Of a stretch of DNA of 5,060 bases, positions 1-5,060 are shown piece by piece (within the stretch, counting starts at the first letter, position 1; each line of letters opens with the position of its first letter). Made by a program: the position numbers and the translations under genes. The notes under the pieces are model-generated. The model was not told the DNA's origin, did not search any database, and saw only the letters and a list, made by a program, of their open reading frames with translations. Source of the stretch: Pseudomonadota bacterium (GTDB taxonomy: Bacteria; Pseudomonadota; Alphaproteobacteria; Rhizobiales; Hyphomicrobiaceae). The DNA is taken from the NCBI GenBank assembly GCA_023428365.1, contig JAEYYQ010000556.1:1-5060 (forward strand). The letters are read 5' to 3'.

Positions 1-588
1 CTTTTGGTCGGCGCCGTGAGCTACGACGTCTTCAATGCCATGTTCATGGAGCCCAGCCAGCTGCAGAGTCTCATTCATGACGTGGCGATCCGGCTTGTCG
101 CGGGTGTTGTCGCGGCGACTGTGCTGCTGATGATCGCGGACCTCATCTGGTCGCGGGTTTTCTGGCGGCGCGAGCTGCGCATGACGCGTCAGGAAGTCAA
201 GGACGAGCACAAGCAGTCCGATGGCGATCCTCTGCTTAAGGCGCGCATGCGCTCTCTGGCACGTGATCGCTCGCGTCGGCGGATGATGGCAGCTGTTCCG
301 CGCGCCACGCTGGTTATCGCCAACCCGACTCACTATTCGATCGCGCTGCGCTATGTGAAGGAGGAGGATCCTGCGCCGCGTGTTCTGGCGAAAGGGAAGG
401 ACCTAATTGCACTCAAAATCCGCACTCTAGCCGAGGAAAATGACATCCCCGTTATAGAAGACAAGCTTCTGGCAAGATCGATGTACGACAAGGTGGAGGT
501 CGATAAGATAATTCCGCCCGAGTTCTACAAGGCGGTCGCGCAAATTGTCTTCTATGTCATGTCGCGCGGAAAAAAGAGCAGGGCTTGA
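1..588 (+). CDS. flhB: FlhB, flagellar type III export switch protein (3' part, cut by left window edge)
   Basis: Inner-membrane component of the flagellar type III export apparatus; its cytoplasmic domain helps switch export from rod/hook proteins to filament proteins. The frame is open from base 1, so the start lies outside the window and the TTG at base 4 is just an internal leucine codon. About 195 codons are visible, roughly the C-terminal half of a protein that is usually about 350-380 aa. Visible in order: a loop, one hydrophobic membrane segment (about bases 90-165, the last of the four expected), a charged linker with an SDGDP motif and a basic RRRMM stretch, then the autocleavage motif NPTH at bases 322-333, where FlhB proteins cut themselves between N and P. 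The rest matches the FlhB C-domain (AKGKDLIALKIR, PPEFYKAV). The NPTH motif is intact, so self-cleavage is expected. YscU/SctU injectisome homologues share NPTH, but the rod genes downstream favour FlhB. It ends 18 bases before the next gene. Confidence 0.97.
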   Translation, partial: LLVGAVSYDVFNAMFMEPSQLQSLIHDVAIRLVAGVVAATVLLMIADLIWSRVFWRRELRMTRQEVKDEHKQSDGDPLLKARMRSLARDRSRRRMMAAVPRATLVIANPTHYSIALRYVKEEDPAPRVLAKGKDLIALKIRTLAEENDIPVIEDKLLARSMYDKVEVDKIIPPEFYKAVAQIVFYVMSRGKKSRA

Positions 589-606
589 CGCACGGGGTCA
601 ATTCGA

Positions 607-1074
607 ATGCTGAAGGATGTGTGTGAGGCTCATCAGCGTGAAATCGCAATGGCGGACGCAGTCCGGGAGGTCGCTTCAGAGTTGCGATTGATTGAATCGG
701 CAGACCTTGTTGCGTACATCTGTGCGGAGCGGTTCGCTAATATCGATCAGCTCGTCAACTCATCGACGGAACTCTTCTATAAGCCGGGAACGATTTCGTT
801 CGCGCGTTCTGCGGATGTCGTCATGAACTGGGGTGAATCCCCAATCGTTGTCCTGGACATGGAATTCAATCATCGGCAGATACAAGTATATTTCAAGCTG
901 AAGCTTGAGGCTGTCCAGGCTGGTGTCGAGATTGATTATATCAAGTTTGGGCAGGCTTCAGCCGATCCTCGGGAAAATACCAGGAGCTTGATTCGGGCTA
1001 TCGCCGATGCGCGTCTTGGTCCGGTCACATCTCGAATTGCCTTCGGATATGCCTCAGCCAGAGCGAATCAGTAG
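607..1074 (+). CDS. Conserved-looking protein of unknown function between flhB and flgB (155 aa)
   Basis: I do not recognise a named family. The protein has no signal peptide or membrane segment, so it is probably cytoplasmic. It starts with a likely helical, acidic region (residues 8-50), followed by a patch with NSSTELFYKPGT (51-62), alternating hydrophobic residues suggestive of beta strands (around 63-100: VVMNWG, IVVLDMEF, IQVYFKLKL), the segment GVEIDYIKFG (106-115), then a probable C-terminal helix (about 121-137, RENTRSLIRAIADARLG). This ordered alternation looks like a real folded alpha/beta protein, not a chance frame. The ATG at 607 is preceded by a purine-rich ACGGGG at 592-597, a reasonable ribosome binding site; a second in-frame ATG at 649 is possible but less well placed. 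It follows flhB by 18 bases and was probably co-transcribed with it. A hand count of bases 661-1020 gives about 51% GC, against about 64% in three sampled 60-base lines of flgI. That suggests a different history or weaker codon selection. Coding is fairly certain, function is not. Confidence 0.8.
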   Translation: MLKDVCEAHQREIAMADAVREVASELRLIESADLVAYICAERFANIDQLVNSSTELFYKPGTISFARSADVVMNWGESPIVVLDMEFNHRQIQVYFKLKLEAVQAGVEIDYIKFGQASADPRENTRSLIRAIADARLGPVTSRIAFGYASARANQ

Positions 1075-1119
1075 TTTTTTCTCCGCGAGGATTTCAAAAT
1101 AAACGCCAGAGAAATCAGC

Positions 1120-1143
1120 GGTCAGCCTCGGACAAGACTGACC
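1120..1143. repeat. Inverted repeat GGTCAG-N12-CTGACC upstream of flgB
   Basis: Two perfectly complementary 6-base arms lie 37-60 bases upstream of the flgB start. The pairing does not extend inward or outward. It could be an operator half-site pair or a small RNA hairpin in the leader, but 6-base arms this close together also occur by chance, so this is only a marked site. Confidence 0.3.
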
Positions 1144-1150
1144 TTCTAAC

Positions 1151-1179
1151 AAAGAGGCCTTCGCTAGGTTGGGGCCTTT
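1151..1179 (+). promoter_or_regulatory. Possible hairpin ending at the flgB start codon
   Basis: AAAGAGGCC (1151-1159, one A bulged) can pair with GGCCTTT (1173-1179), leaving a 13-base loop. The right arm ends directly against the ATG at 1180, and the only ribosome-binding-like purines (AGG at 1166-1168 and the G run at 1171-1174) fall in the loop or stem. If it forms in the mRNA it could limit flgB translation. No compensatory changes can be seen in one sequence, so this remains tentative. Confidence 0.25.
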
Positions 1180-1560
1180 ATGATTCCTGTCCATCTCTTT
1201 AATCTCGTTTCTCAACATAATAATTGGCTTTCCGTGCGCCAGTCGGCGATCGCCGGTAATATCGCCAATGCCAATACGCCCGGCTACAAGGCCGTCGATG
1301 CCGCCGCATTCGAGGGTGAGCTCAATTCCGCGCGTCTTGCGATGACGGCGACGCATGTCGGGCATATGGGGCCGGTGGTGGGAACCACGCCGGTTGCCGA
1401 CGCGCGTGAGGAGGAGGCCTGGAACATCGTTCATTCCGGTAACTCCGTCAGCCTCGAGCAAGAGATGGTGAAGGCCGGTGAGGTCAATCGCTCGTACGCC
1501 ATGAATACCGGCGTGCTGAAAGCGTTTCACCGCATGTTGATGGCCAGCACGAAGGGATAA
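1180..1560 (+). CDS. flgB: FlgB, flagellar proximal rod protein
   Basis: Subunit of the proximal rod, exported by the flagellar type III system and assembled on the MS ring/FliE base as part of the drive shaft. At 126 aa it is close to the usual length of about 130. The N-terminal rod signature is clear: RQSAIAGNIANANTPGYKA at residues 20-38, the shared motif of flagellar axial proteins, preceded by an amphipathic helix. The C-terminal helix contains SGNSVSLEQEMVKAGEVNRS (86-105) and matches the FlgB C-terminus. There is no cleavable signal peptide, as expected for a type III substrate. The ATG at 1180 gives the normal FlgB N-terminus; its ribosome binding site is weak (AGG at 1166-1168). It is first in a close run with flgC, fliE and flgG, and it follows the only sizeable gap, so transcription may start just upstream. 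Confidence 0.96.
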   Translation: MIPVHLFNLVSQHNNWLSVRQSAIAGNIANANTPGYKAVDAAAFEGELNSARLAMTATHVGHMGPVVGTTPVADAREEEAWNIVHSGNSVSLEQEMVKAGEVNRSYAMNTGVLKAFHRMLMASTKG

Positions 1561-1566
1561 CCAGGG

Positions 1567-1986
1567 ATGTCGGATCCTCTGCAGGTCACGATGAAGGTGG
1601 CGGCCTCGGGCCTCCAGGCGCAATCGGATCGCGTGCGCGTCGTTTCGGAGAATATGGCCAACGCACAGTCGACAGCAACAACGGCGGGTGCTGATCCCTA
1701 CACGCGCAAGACGGTCAGCTTCGAGAGTGAGATCGATCGGCTGACCGGCGCCAATCTCGTGAAAATCGAGAGTGTCGATTTCGATCGTTCTCCTTTTCGT
1801 CTTGAGCATGATCCGGGGCATCCCGCCGCCGACGAGGCCGGGTACGTCAAGCTGCCGAATGTGAACTTGCTCATCGAGATGGCCGATATGCGTGAGGCCA
1901 ATCGCTCCTATGAGGCCAACCTTCAGGTGATCAAGCAGGCGCGAGAGATGATCTCGATGACCATCGACCTGTTGAGGTCGACCTGA
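1567..1986 (+). CDS. flgC: FlgC, flagellar proximal rod protein
   Basis: Rod subunit that assembles with FlgB in the proximal rod. Length 139 aa is typical. The N-terminal helix ([20 protein letters not shown], residues 3-22) runs into [12 protein letters not shown], the axial-protein motif in its FlgC form. It is followed by [12 protein letters not shown] (41-52), highly characteristic of FlgC. The C-terminus has [15 protein letters not shown] (105-119) and a final helix, again FlgC-type. The start is supported by GAAGGG at 1551-1556, about 10 bases before the ATG. The gap from flgB is 6 bases. The TGA stop shares its last A with the ATG of fliE (TGATG at 1984-1988), which suggests coupled translation. 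Confidence 0.97.
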   Translation: MSDPLQVTMKVAASGLQAQSDRVRVVSENMANAQSTATTAGADPYTRKTVSFESEIDRLTGANLVKIESVDFDRSPFRLEHDPGHPAADEAGYVKLPNVNLLIEMADMREANRSYEANLQVIKQAREMISMTIDLLRST

Positions 1987-2315
1987 TGCTTGATCGTATT
2001 GCCCCTCTTGGATCTTCATTTGCGCCAACTGGGCCGACTGTCCCGGTGGGCAATGTCGCACAGCCTGCGCAGATCGCGCCGGCGGCCGGTGCGGGGAATA
2101 CCGATTTCGCGGCGCTGCTTGGCTCATTGTTCACCGATACGACGAACACGCTGCGCACGGCTGAAGCGACCTCGATTGCCAGCATTAAAGGGCAGGCGAC
2201 CACGCAGCAGGTCGTTGAGGCTGTGATGTCGGCCGAGCAAACGCTGCAGGCGGCCATTGCCATTCGCGACAAGGTAACGGCCGCCTATCTCGAACTTAGC
2301 CGGATGCAGATTTAG
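1986..2315 (+). CDS. fliE: FliE, MS ring-rod junction protein
   Basis: Small export substrate that links the MS ring and export gate to the base of the rod, and is needed for export of other rod proteins. Length 109 aa is usual. The first 35 residues are a low-complexity Pro/Ala/Gly tail (FAPTGPTVPVGNVAQPAQ). The conserved part starts at FAALLGSLF (41-49), then TAEATSIASIKGQ (58-70), and the helical C-terminus with VVEAVMSAEQTLQAAIAIRDKV (76-97) followed by AAYLELSRMQI, which matches the FliE signature closely. The start overlaps the flgC stop by one base, with GAGG at 1974-1977 as a well-spaced ribosome binding site inside the end of flgC. The presence of fliE between flgC and flgG is typical of Hyphomicrobiales. 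Confidence 0.95.
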   Translation: MLDRIAPLGSSFAPTGPTVPVGNVAQPAQIAPAAGAGNTDFAALLGSLFTDTTNTLRTAEATSIASIKGQATTQQVVEAVMSAEQTLQAAIAIRDKVTAAYLELSRMQI

Positions 2316-2333
2316 CAGGGAAACGAACCTAAA

Positions 2334-3122
2334 ATGCGAGCGCTTGCGATTGCAGCCACCGGCATGAATGCCCAGCAGCTAAATCTGGAAGTCATTGCCA
2401 ACAACATTGCGAACATCAACACGACCGGCTTCAAGCGGGCGCGGGCGGAGTTTACCGATCTGCTCTATCAGACAGAACGCGCGGCCGGAGCACCCACCCG
2501 GGGTGGTGAAAATATGATCCCGGAAGGTGCGCAGGTTGGTCTTGGTGTGCGCACCGCCGCTATCCGAAACCTGCATCTGCAGGGATCGATGACCAATACC
2601 ACGAACAAGCTCGATGTGGCGCTGAACGGTCGCGGCTGGTTTCAGATCGAGGGTGCTGACGGCGAAACCCTTTATACGCGAGCAGGGGCTTTCAATAAGA
2701 ATGGCGACGGCCAGATCGTGACGGTCGACGGCTATCTCGTGCAGCCCGCAATGACCATTCCCAACAATGCCACCAACGTGGTGATCAATGAGAGTGGTGA
2801 AGTTTTCGTCCGCATCGAGAATGAACCGGAGCTTCAGAGTATTGGCCAACTCACCCTCGCCAATTTCGCAAACGAGGCTGGTCTCGATCCGCTTGGCGGC
2901 AACCTTTACCGCGAGACCGTCGCTTCCGGCGCCGCCGTTGTCGGTGTCCCAGGAAACCCAGGCTTCGGTACCGTTCACCAGGGCTATCTTGAGAATTCCA
3001 ATGTCGATCCCGTGAAGGAAATCACGGAACTGATATCTGCGCAGCGCGCCTACGAAATGAATTCGAAAGTCATCCAGGCTGCCGACGATATGATCGGAAC
3101 AATCGCCAAGGGTATCCGCTAA
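2334..3122 (+). CDS. flgG: FlgG, flagellar distal rod protein
   Basis: Main subunit of the distal rod, which passes through the P and L rings and carries the hook. Length 262 aa equals the family norm. The N-terminus [15 protein letters not shown] with [13 protein letters not shown] (residues 23-35) is the classic FlgG form. Residues about 47-70 (TERAAGAP through EGAQVGLG) form the FlgG-specific segment that distinguishes it from FlgF and the hook protein FlgE and is thought to keep the rod straight. The middle contains [13 protein letters not shown] and [16 protein letters not shown], and the end [17 protein letters not shown] plus [20 protein letters not shown] is the conserved C-terminal polymerisation helix. 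FlgF lacks this exact pattern, so FlgG is firm. The gap from fliE is 18 bases, with AGGGAAA at 2317-2323 as a somewhat distant ribosome binding site. One base separates its stop from the flgA start. Confidence 0.98.
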   Translation: MRALAIAATGMNAQQLNLEVIANNIANINTTGFKRARAEFTDLLYQTERAAGAPTRGGENMIPEGAQVGLGVRTAAIRNLHLQGSMTNTTNKLDVALNGRGWFQIEGADGETLYTRAGAFNKNGDGQIVTVDGYLVQPAMTIPNNATNVVINESGEVFVRIENEPELQSIGQLTLANFANEAGLDPLGGNLYRETVASGAAVVGVPGNPGFGTVHQGYLENSNVDPVKEITELISAQRAYEMNSKVIQAADDMIGTIAKGIR

Positions 3123-3123
3123 C

Positions 3124-3618
3124 ATGATGATGGCGTCCCGTAACAGCACGAGACGTTTCGGACGCGCACTCGCTGCACTGGCGGCGGTGTGCGCTGTTGT
3201 TGCCGTGGCTGCCCCGGCATCGGCAACAACGCAGCGCCTGCCTGTGCCGAGAATCGCGATCTATCCCGGCGATCCAATTGGGCGTGATCAGTTAACGGAA
3301 CGGTTGTTTGATGCGAGGTCGGTGAGCCAGACGGCCATCTTCATGACGCCCGATGCCGTGCTCGGAAAGGTCGCGCGACGCACCCTGCTGCCAGGCAAGC
3401 CAATCCCGGTCAACGCATTGCGGGACGCGTATGTCGTCACGCAGGGCAAGTCCGCGTTCGTGGTTTTCCAGTCTGATGGCCTGACGATAACCGGTCTTGG
3501 CGTCGCGCTGCAGTCCGGCGGCATCGGCGATGTTGTCAGTCTGCGCAACGCGGATACAGGCACGATCATTCGCGGCACCGTGATGGCTGACGGCAGCGTC
3601 AGAGTGGGGGCGCAGTGA
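3124..3618 (+). CDS. flgA: FlgA, P-ring assembly chaperone (short alphaproteobacterial form)
   Basis: Periplasmic chaperone that helps FlgI assemble into the P ring. The first 34 residues form a Sec signal peptide: a basic n-region (RRFGR), an alanine/valine-rich core and a likely cleavage site after APASA (34/35). The mature part is only about 130 residues and corresponds to the SAF-type C-terminal portion of FlgA: RIAIYPGDPI at 43-52, RRTLLPGKPIPVNALRD at 85-101, then FQSDGLTITGLGVALQSGGIGD and the final strands. The longer N-terminal domain of enterobacterial FlgA (about 219 aa) is absent, a pattern known in rhizobia, so this is probably not a truncation. Three ATG codons in a row (3124, 3127, 3130) leave the exact start open by up to two residues. 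AAGGGT at 3108-3113, inside flgG, serves as ribosome binding site. Adjacency to flgI, its partner, supports the call. Confidence 0.92.
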   Translation: MMMASRNSTRRFGRALAALAAVCAVVAVAAPASATTQRLPVPRIAIYPGDPIGRDQLTERLFDARSVSQTAIFMTPDAVLGKVARRTLLPGKPIPVNALRDAYVVTQGKSAFVVFQSDGLTITGLGVALQSGGIGDVVSLRNADTGTIIRGTVMADGSVRVGAQ

Positions 3619-4718
3619 TCTTACGCGCAGCAGTCGCAATTTTGATCACAGTGATCGCGGCGACGTCTGCAATGGCGGCCAGCCGCATCAAGGATATCGT
3701 GTCGGTGCAGGGCGTGCGGGTTAATCAACTCGTCGGGTACGGGCTTGTCATCGGCCTGAACGGGACCGGCGATAGCCTGCGCAATTCGCCGTTCACCGAG
3801 CAATCAATGCAGTCGATGCTCGACCGCATGGGCGTGAATATTCGCAACTCGCGTTCGCGCGCGAAGAATGTTGCCGCTGTTATCGTCACTGCGGAATTGC
3901 AGGCGTTCGCAGGCCAAGGCTCTCGCATGGACGTAACGGTGTCATCGCTCGGTGACGCGACGTCGCTCGCCGGCGGCACGCTTGTGATGACCCCGCTATC
4001 TGCCGCTGATGAGCGCATTTACGCTGTTGCCCAGGGCCCGATCGCGGTGACGGGATTTGCGTCTGGCGGCAAGTCGGAGACGCTTACCCAAGGCGTGCCC
4101 ACCACAGGACGCATCGCGAACGGGGCGCTGGTCGAGCGCGAAGCGCCCGGCCGCTTTGGCGATGAACGGTTCATCGTGTTGGAGCTGAGGAGCCCTGATT
4201 TCAATACAGCGGTTCGCATCGCCGATACGATCAACGCTTATACCGGCCAGACCTACGGCGTTCGTTCTGCCCGGGAAGAAGATCTGCGCACGATCACGCT
4301 GGCGCGGCCACATAATATCAGTCCAGCGCGTTTTCTCGCCGAAGTTGGTTCTTTGCTCGTTGAAACGGACGCACCTGCGCGGGTGGTTATTGACGAGCGG
4401 ACTGGCACGATTGTCATCGGTCAGGATGTGAAGATTTCAACGGTTGCGGTCGCCCACGGAAATCTATCGGTGCGCGTGACAGACTTGCCAAAGGTTTCGC
4501 AACCAGCGCCGTTCGGCGAGGGCAGGACGGTCGTGACGCATGACACAGTGGTGGACGCTATCGAAGAAGGTGGCAACATCGCCATCGTCGGCGGAACCAA
4601 TCTGCACGTGCTGGTCAATGGGTTGAATAAGATCGGTCTGAAGCCGCAGGGCATTATTGCCATCCTGCAGGCCATCAAGACCGCAGGGGCGCTTCAAGCA
4701 GAACTGGTCGTGCAATGA
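3615..4718 (+). CDS. flgI: FlgI, flagellar P-ring protein
   Basis: Builds the P ring, the bushing around the distal rod in the peptidoglycan layer. Length 367 aa is normal. The start is GTG at 3615, overlapping the flgA stop as GTGA; AGTGGGGG at 3603-3610 is the ribosome binding site, and this start gives a complete signal peptide (residues 1-21, cleavage after SAMA). The mature protein begins ASRIKDIVSVQGVR, followed by NQLVGYGLVIGLNGTGD (37-53), the FlgI hallmark. Further matches are FAGQGSRMDVTVSSLGDATS (about 98-117), ERTGTIVIGQDVKISTVAVAHG in the middle, and the C-terminus LHVLVNGLNKIGLKPQGIIA plus ILQAIKTAGALQAELVV. There is no cysteine, so the intramolecular disulfide of the enterobacterial protein cannot form. 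The usual acidic residue before NQLVGYG is valine here, a minor variation. It overlaps the next gene by four bases (ATGA). Confidence 0.98.
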   Translation: MILRAAVAILITVIAATSAMAASRIKDIVSVQGVRVNQLVGYGLVIGLNGTGDSLRNSPFTEQSMQSMLDRMGVNIRNSRSRAKNVAAVIVTAELQAFAGQGSRMDVTVSSLGDATSLAGGTLVMTPLSAADERIYAVAQGPIAVTGFASGGKSETLTQGVPTTGRIANGALVEREAPGRFGDERFIVLELRSPDFNTAVRIADTINAYTGQTYGVRSAREEDLRTITLARPHNISPARFLAEVGSLLVETDAPARVVIDERTGTIVIGQDVKISTVAVAHGNLSVRVTDLPKVSQPAPFGEGRTVVTHDTVVDAIEEGGNIAIVGGTNLHVLVNGLNKIGLKPQGIIAILQAIKTAGALQAELVVQ

Positions 4719-5060
4719 CGAATGTTTTCGCACTTCTTCGGGTCGCCGTTCCAGTTGCCGGGTGCGCCGTTGCTGTTGTTGGACTTGCTATTTCTCCAAC
4801 GCTTGCCGAGCAGGATTGGATGCCCGTCATTGCTTCGACCAATGTCGATGGGGCACAGTTTTCGCGGCAGTCGGGTGCGGCCAGCGGCTGGGATCCTCTC
4901 GTGCTGAAAGGCCCCAAGCAATTCGCGCCAATCACGACGCAGTCGATTTCGCCGAGAGTTGCTGAACAACAAGATCGCGGTGTGATCTGGAATCAGCCGA
5001 TGTTGACCCCGCGGCAGCCTGCTCCAGTTCCAGGCCGCGCCGAGCCGCAAAGGCAGGCAG
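4715..5060 (+). CDS. Exported Pro/Gln-rich protein, 5' part only; possibly MotE-like (cut by right window edge)
   Basis: The frame opens with an ATG at 4715 that overlaps the flgI stop as ATGA and stays open for 115 full codons to the edge. No clear ribosome binding site precedes it, so translation is probably coupled to flgI. The N-terminus looks like a signal peptide: MTNVFALLR, then a hydrophobic stretch (residues 10-27) and a possible cleavage site after PTLA (31). A lipobox-like VAGC occurs at 14-17, but the hydrophobic core continues past it, so a lipoprotein is less likely. The visible mature part is soluble and disordered-looking, rich in Pro and Gln from about residue 60 on (QPAPVPGRAEPQRQA at the edge). 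In rhizobia the gene after flgI is motE, a periplasmic chaperone for the motility protein MotC, with a coiled-coil region that would lie beyond this window. That identification rests on position only. It does not resemble the N-terminus of FlgH. Confidence 0.75.
   Translation, partial: MTNVFALLRVAVPVAGCAVAVVGLAISPTLAEQDWMPVIASTNVDGAQFSRQSGAASGWDPLVLKGPKQFAPITTQSISPRVAEQQDRGVIWNQPMLTPRQPAPVPGRAEPQRQA

Larger units (their letters stand above)
1075..1179 (+). promoter_or_regulatory. Leader gap before flgB; candidate promoter/regulatory region
   Basis: This 105-base gap is by far the longest non-coding stretch in the window; other gaps are under 20 bases. It opens with six T's just after the upstream stop codon, but I see no GC-rich hairpin before them, so it is not a convincing terminator. 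It holds a perfect 6-base inverted repeat, GGTCAG at 1120-1125 and CTGACC at 1138-1143 with a 12-base loop, and a second imperfect hairpin next to the flgB start. I could not find a clear sigma-54 (-24/-12) element or a CtrA-type TTAA-N7-TTAA box, and no convincing sigma-70 pair. Assignment as the promoter region for flgB onward is inference from position. Confidence 0.4.

Noticed and set aside
1075..1080. Run of six T's directly after the 155-aa gene, as a possible terminator
   Set aside because: No stable GC-rich stem precedes the run, so an intrinsic terminator is not supported.
1054..2127. A 357-codon open frame on the minus strand across flgB and flgC
   Set aside because: It lies opposite two clear genes and the start of fliE. 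Its translation is rich in His and Arg without domain-like order, and no known family is evident. High-GC coding DNA often leaves such antisense frames open.
2493..2506. GC-rich CCACC/GGTGG mini-hairpin within flgG
   Set aside because: Only five base pairs, inside the coding sequence of the FlgG-specific loop; best explained by codon content.
2379..3149. A 256-codon open frame on the minus strand opposite flgG
   Set aside because: It mirrors flgG almost exactly, and its translation shows no recognisable motif; a shadow of a strongly conserved gene.
3644..3656. Perfect 13-base palindrome GATCACAGTGATC
   Set aside because: It lies within codons of the flgI signal peptide, with no other operator-like context; short palindromes with GATC are easily formed by chance.
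4657..4965. Plus-strand frames at 4657-4965 and 4722-4907 near the flgI end
   Set aside because: They overlap flgI and the frame starting at 4715. The latter has the stop-start overlap, a signal peptide and an open frame to the edge, so it is the real gene.
4715..5060. The truncated last gene as flgH, because of the lipobox-like VAGC
   Set aside because: The hydrophobic stretch continues past the cysteine, and the following sequence lacks FlgH-type motifs; in rhizobial order one gene separates flgI from flgH.

Overview
The window is a compact stretch of a bacterial flagellar gene cluster, all on the + strand. It reads: 3' end of flhB, an unnamed 155-codon gene, then flgB, flgC, fliE, flgG, flgA, flgI and the 5' end of another exported-protein gene cut by the right edge. 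The run flgB-flgC-fliE-flgG-flgA-flgI is the order known from Hyphomicrobiales (Rhizobiales) such as Sinorhizobium, Agrobacterium and Brucella. A short FlgA, a cysteine-free FlgI and fairly high GC fit an alphaproteobacterium. I cannot name a genus.

Region by region: bases 1-588 are the C-terminal half of FlhB, the export-gate switch protein, with its NPTH self-cleavage site. Bases 607-1074 hold a soluble protein of unknown function, clearly lower in GC than flgI. Bases 1075-1179 are the only real non-coding gap. It has two short inverted repeats and is the likeliest place for a promoter or regulatory site for the rod/ring genes. From 1180 to the right edge the genes are packed tightly. flgC/fliE overlap by 1 base, and flgA/flgI and flgI/next gene each overlap by 4 bases, so they are probably one operon with translational coupling.

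Functionally, FlhB is part of the type III export gate that sends rod proteins across the inner membrane. FliE joins the MS ring and export gate to the rod. FlgB and FlgC are proximal rod and FlgG is the distal rod. FlgI forms the P ring around the rod in the peptidoglycan layer, with FlgA as its periplasmic assembly chaperone. The last, truncated gene encodes a Pro/Gln-rich protein with a signal sequence. Its position after flgI is where rhizobia carry motE, but the visible part does not prove this.

Most of the window is ordinary conserved flagellar machinery. I see no mobile element, CRISPR array, RNA gene or clear terminator. The parts most worth a second look are the 155-aa protein, the gap before flgB, and the truncated gene at the right edge.
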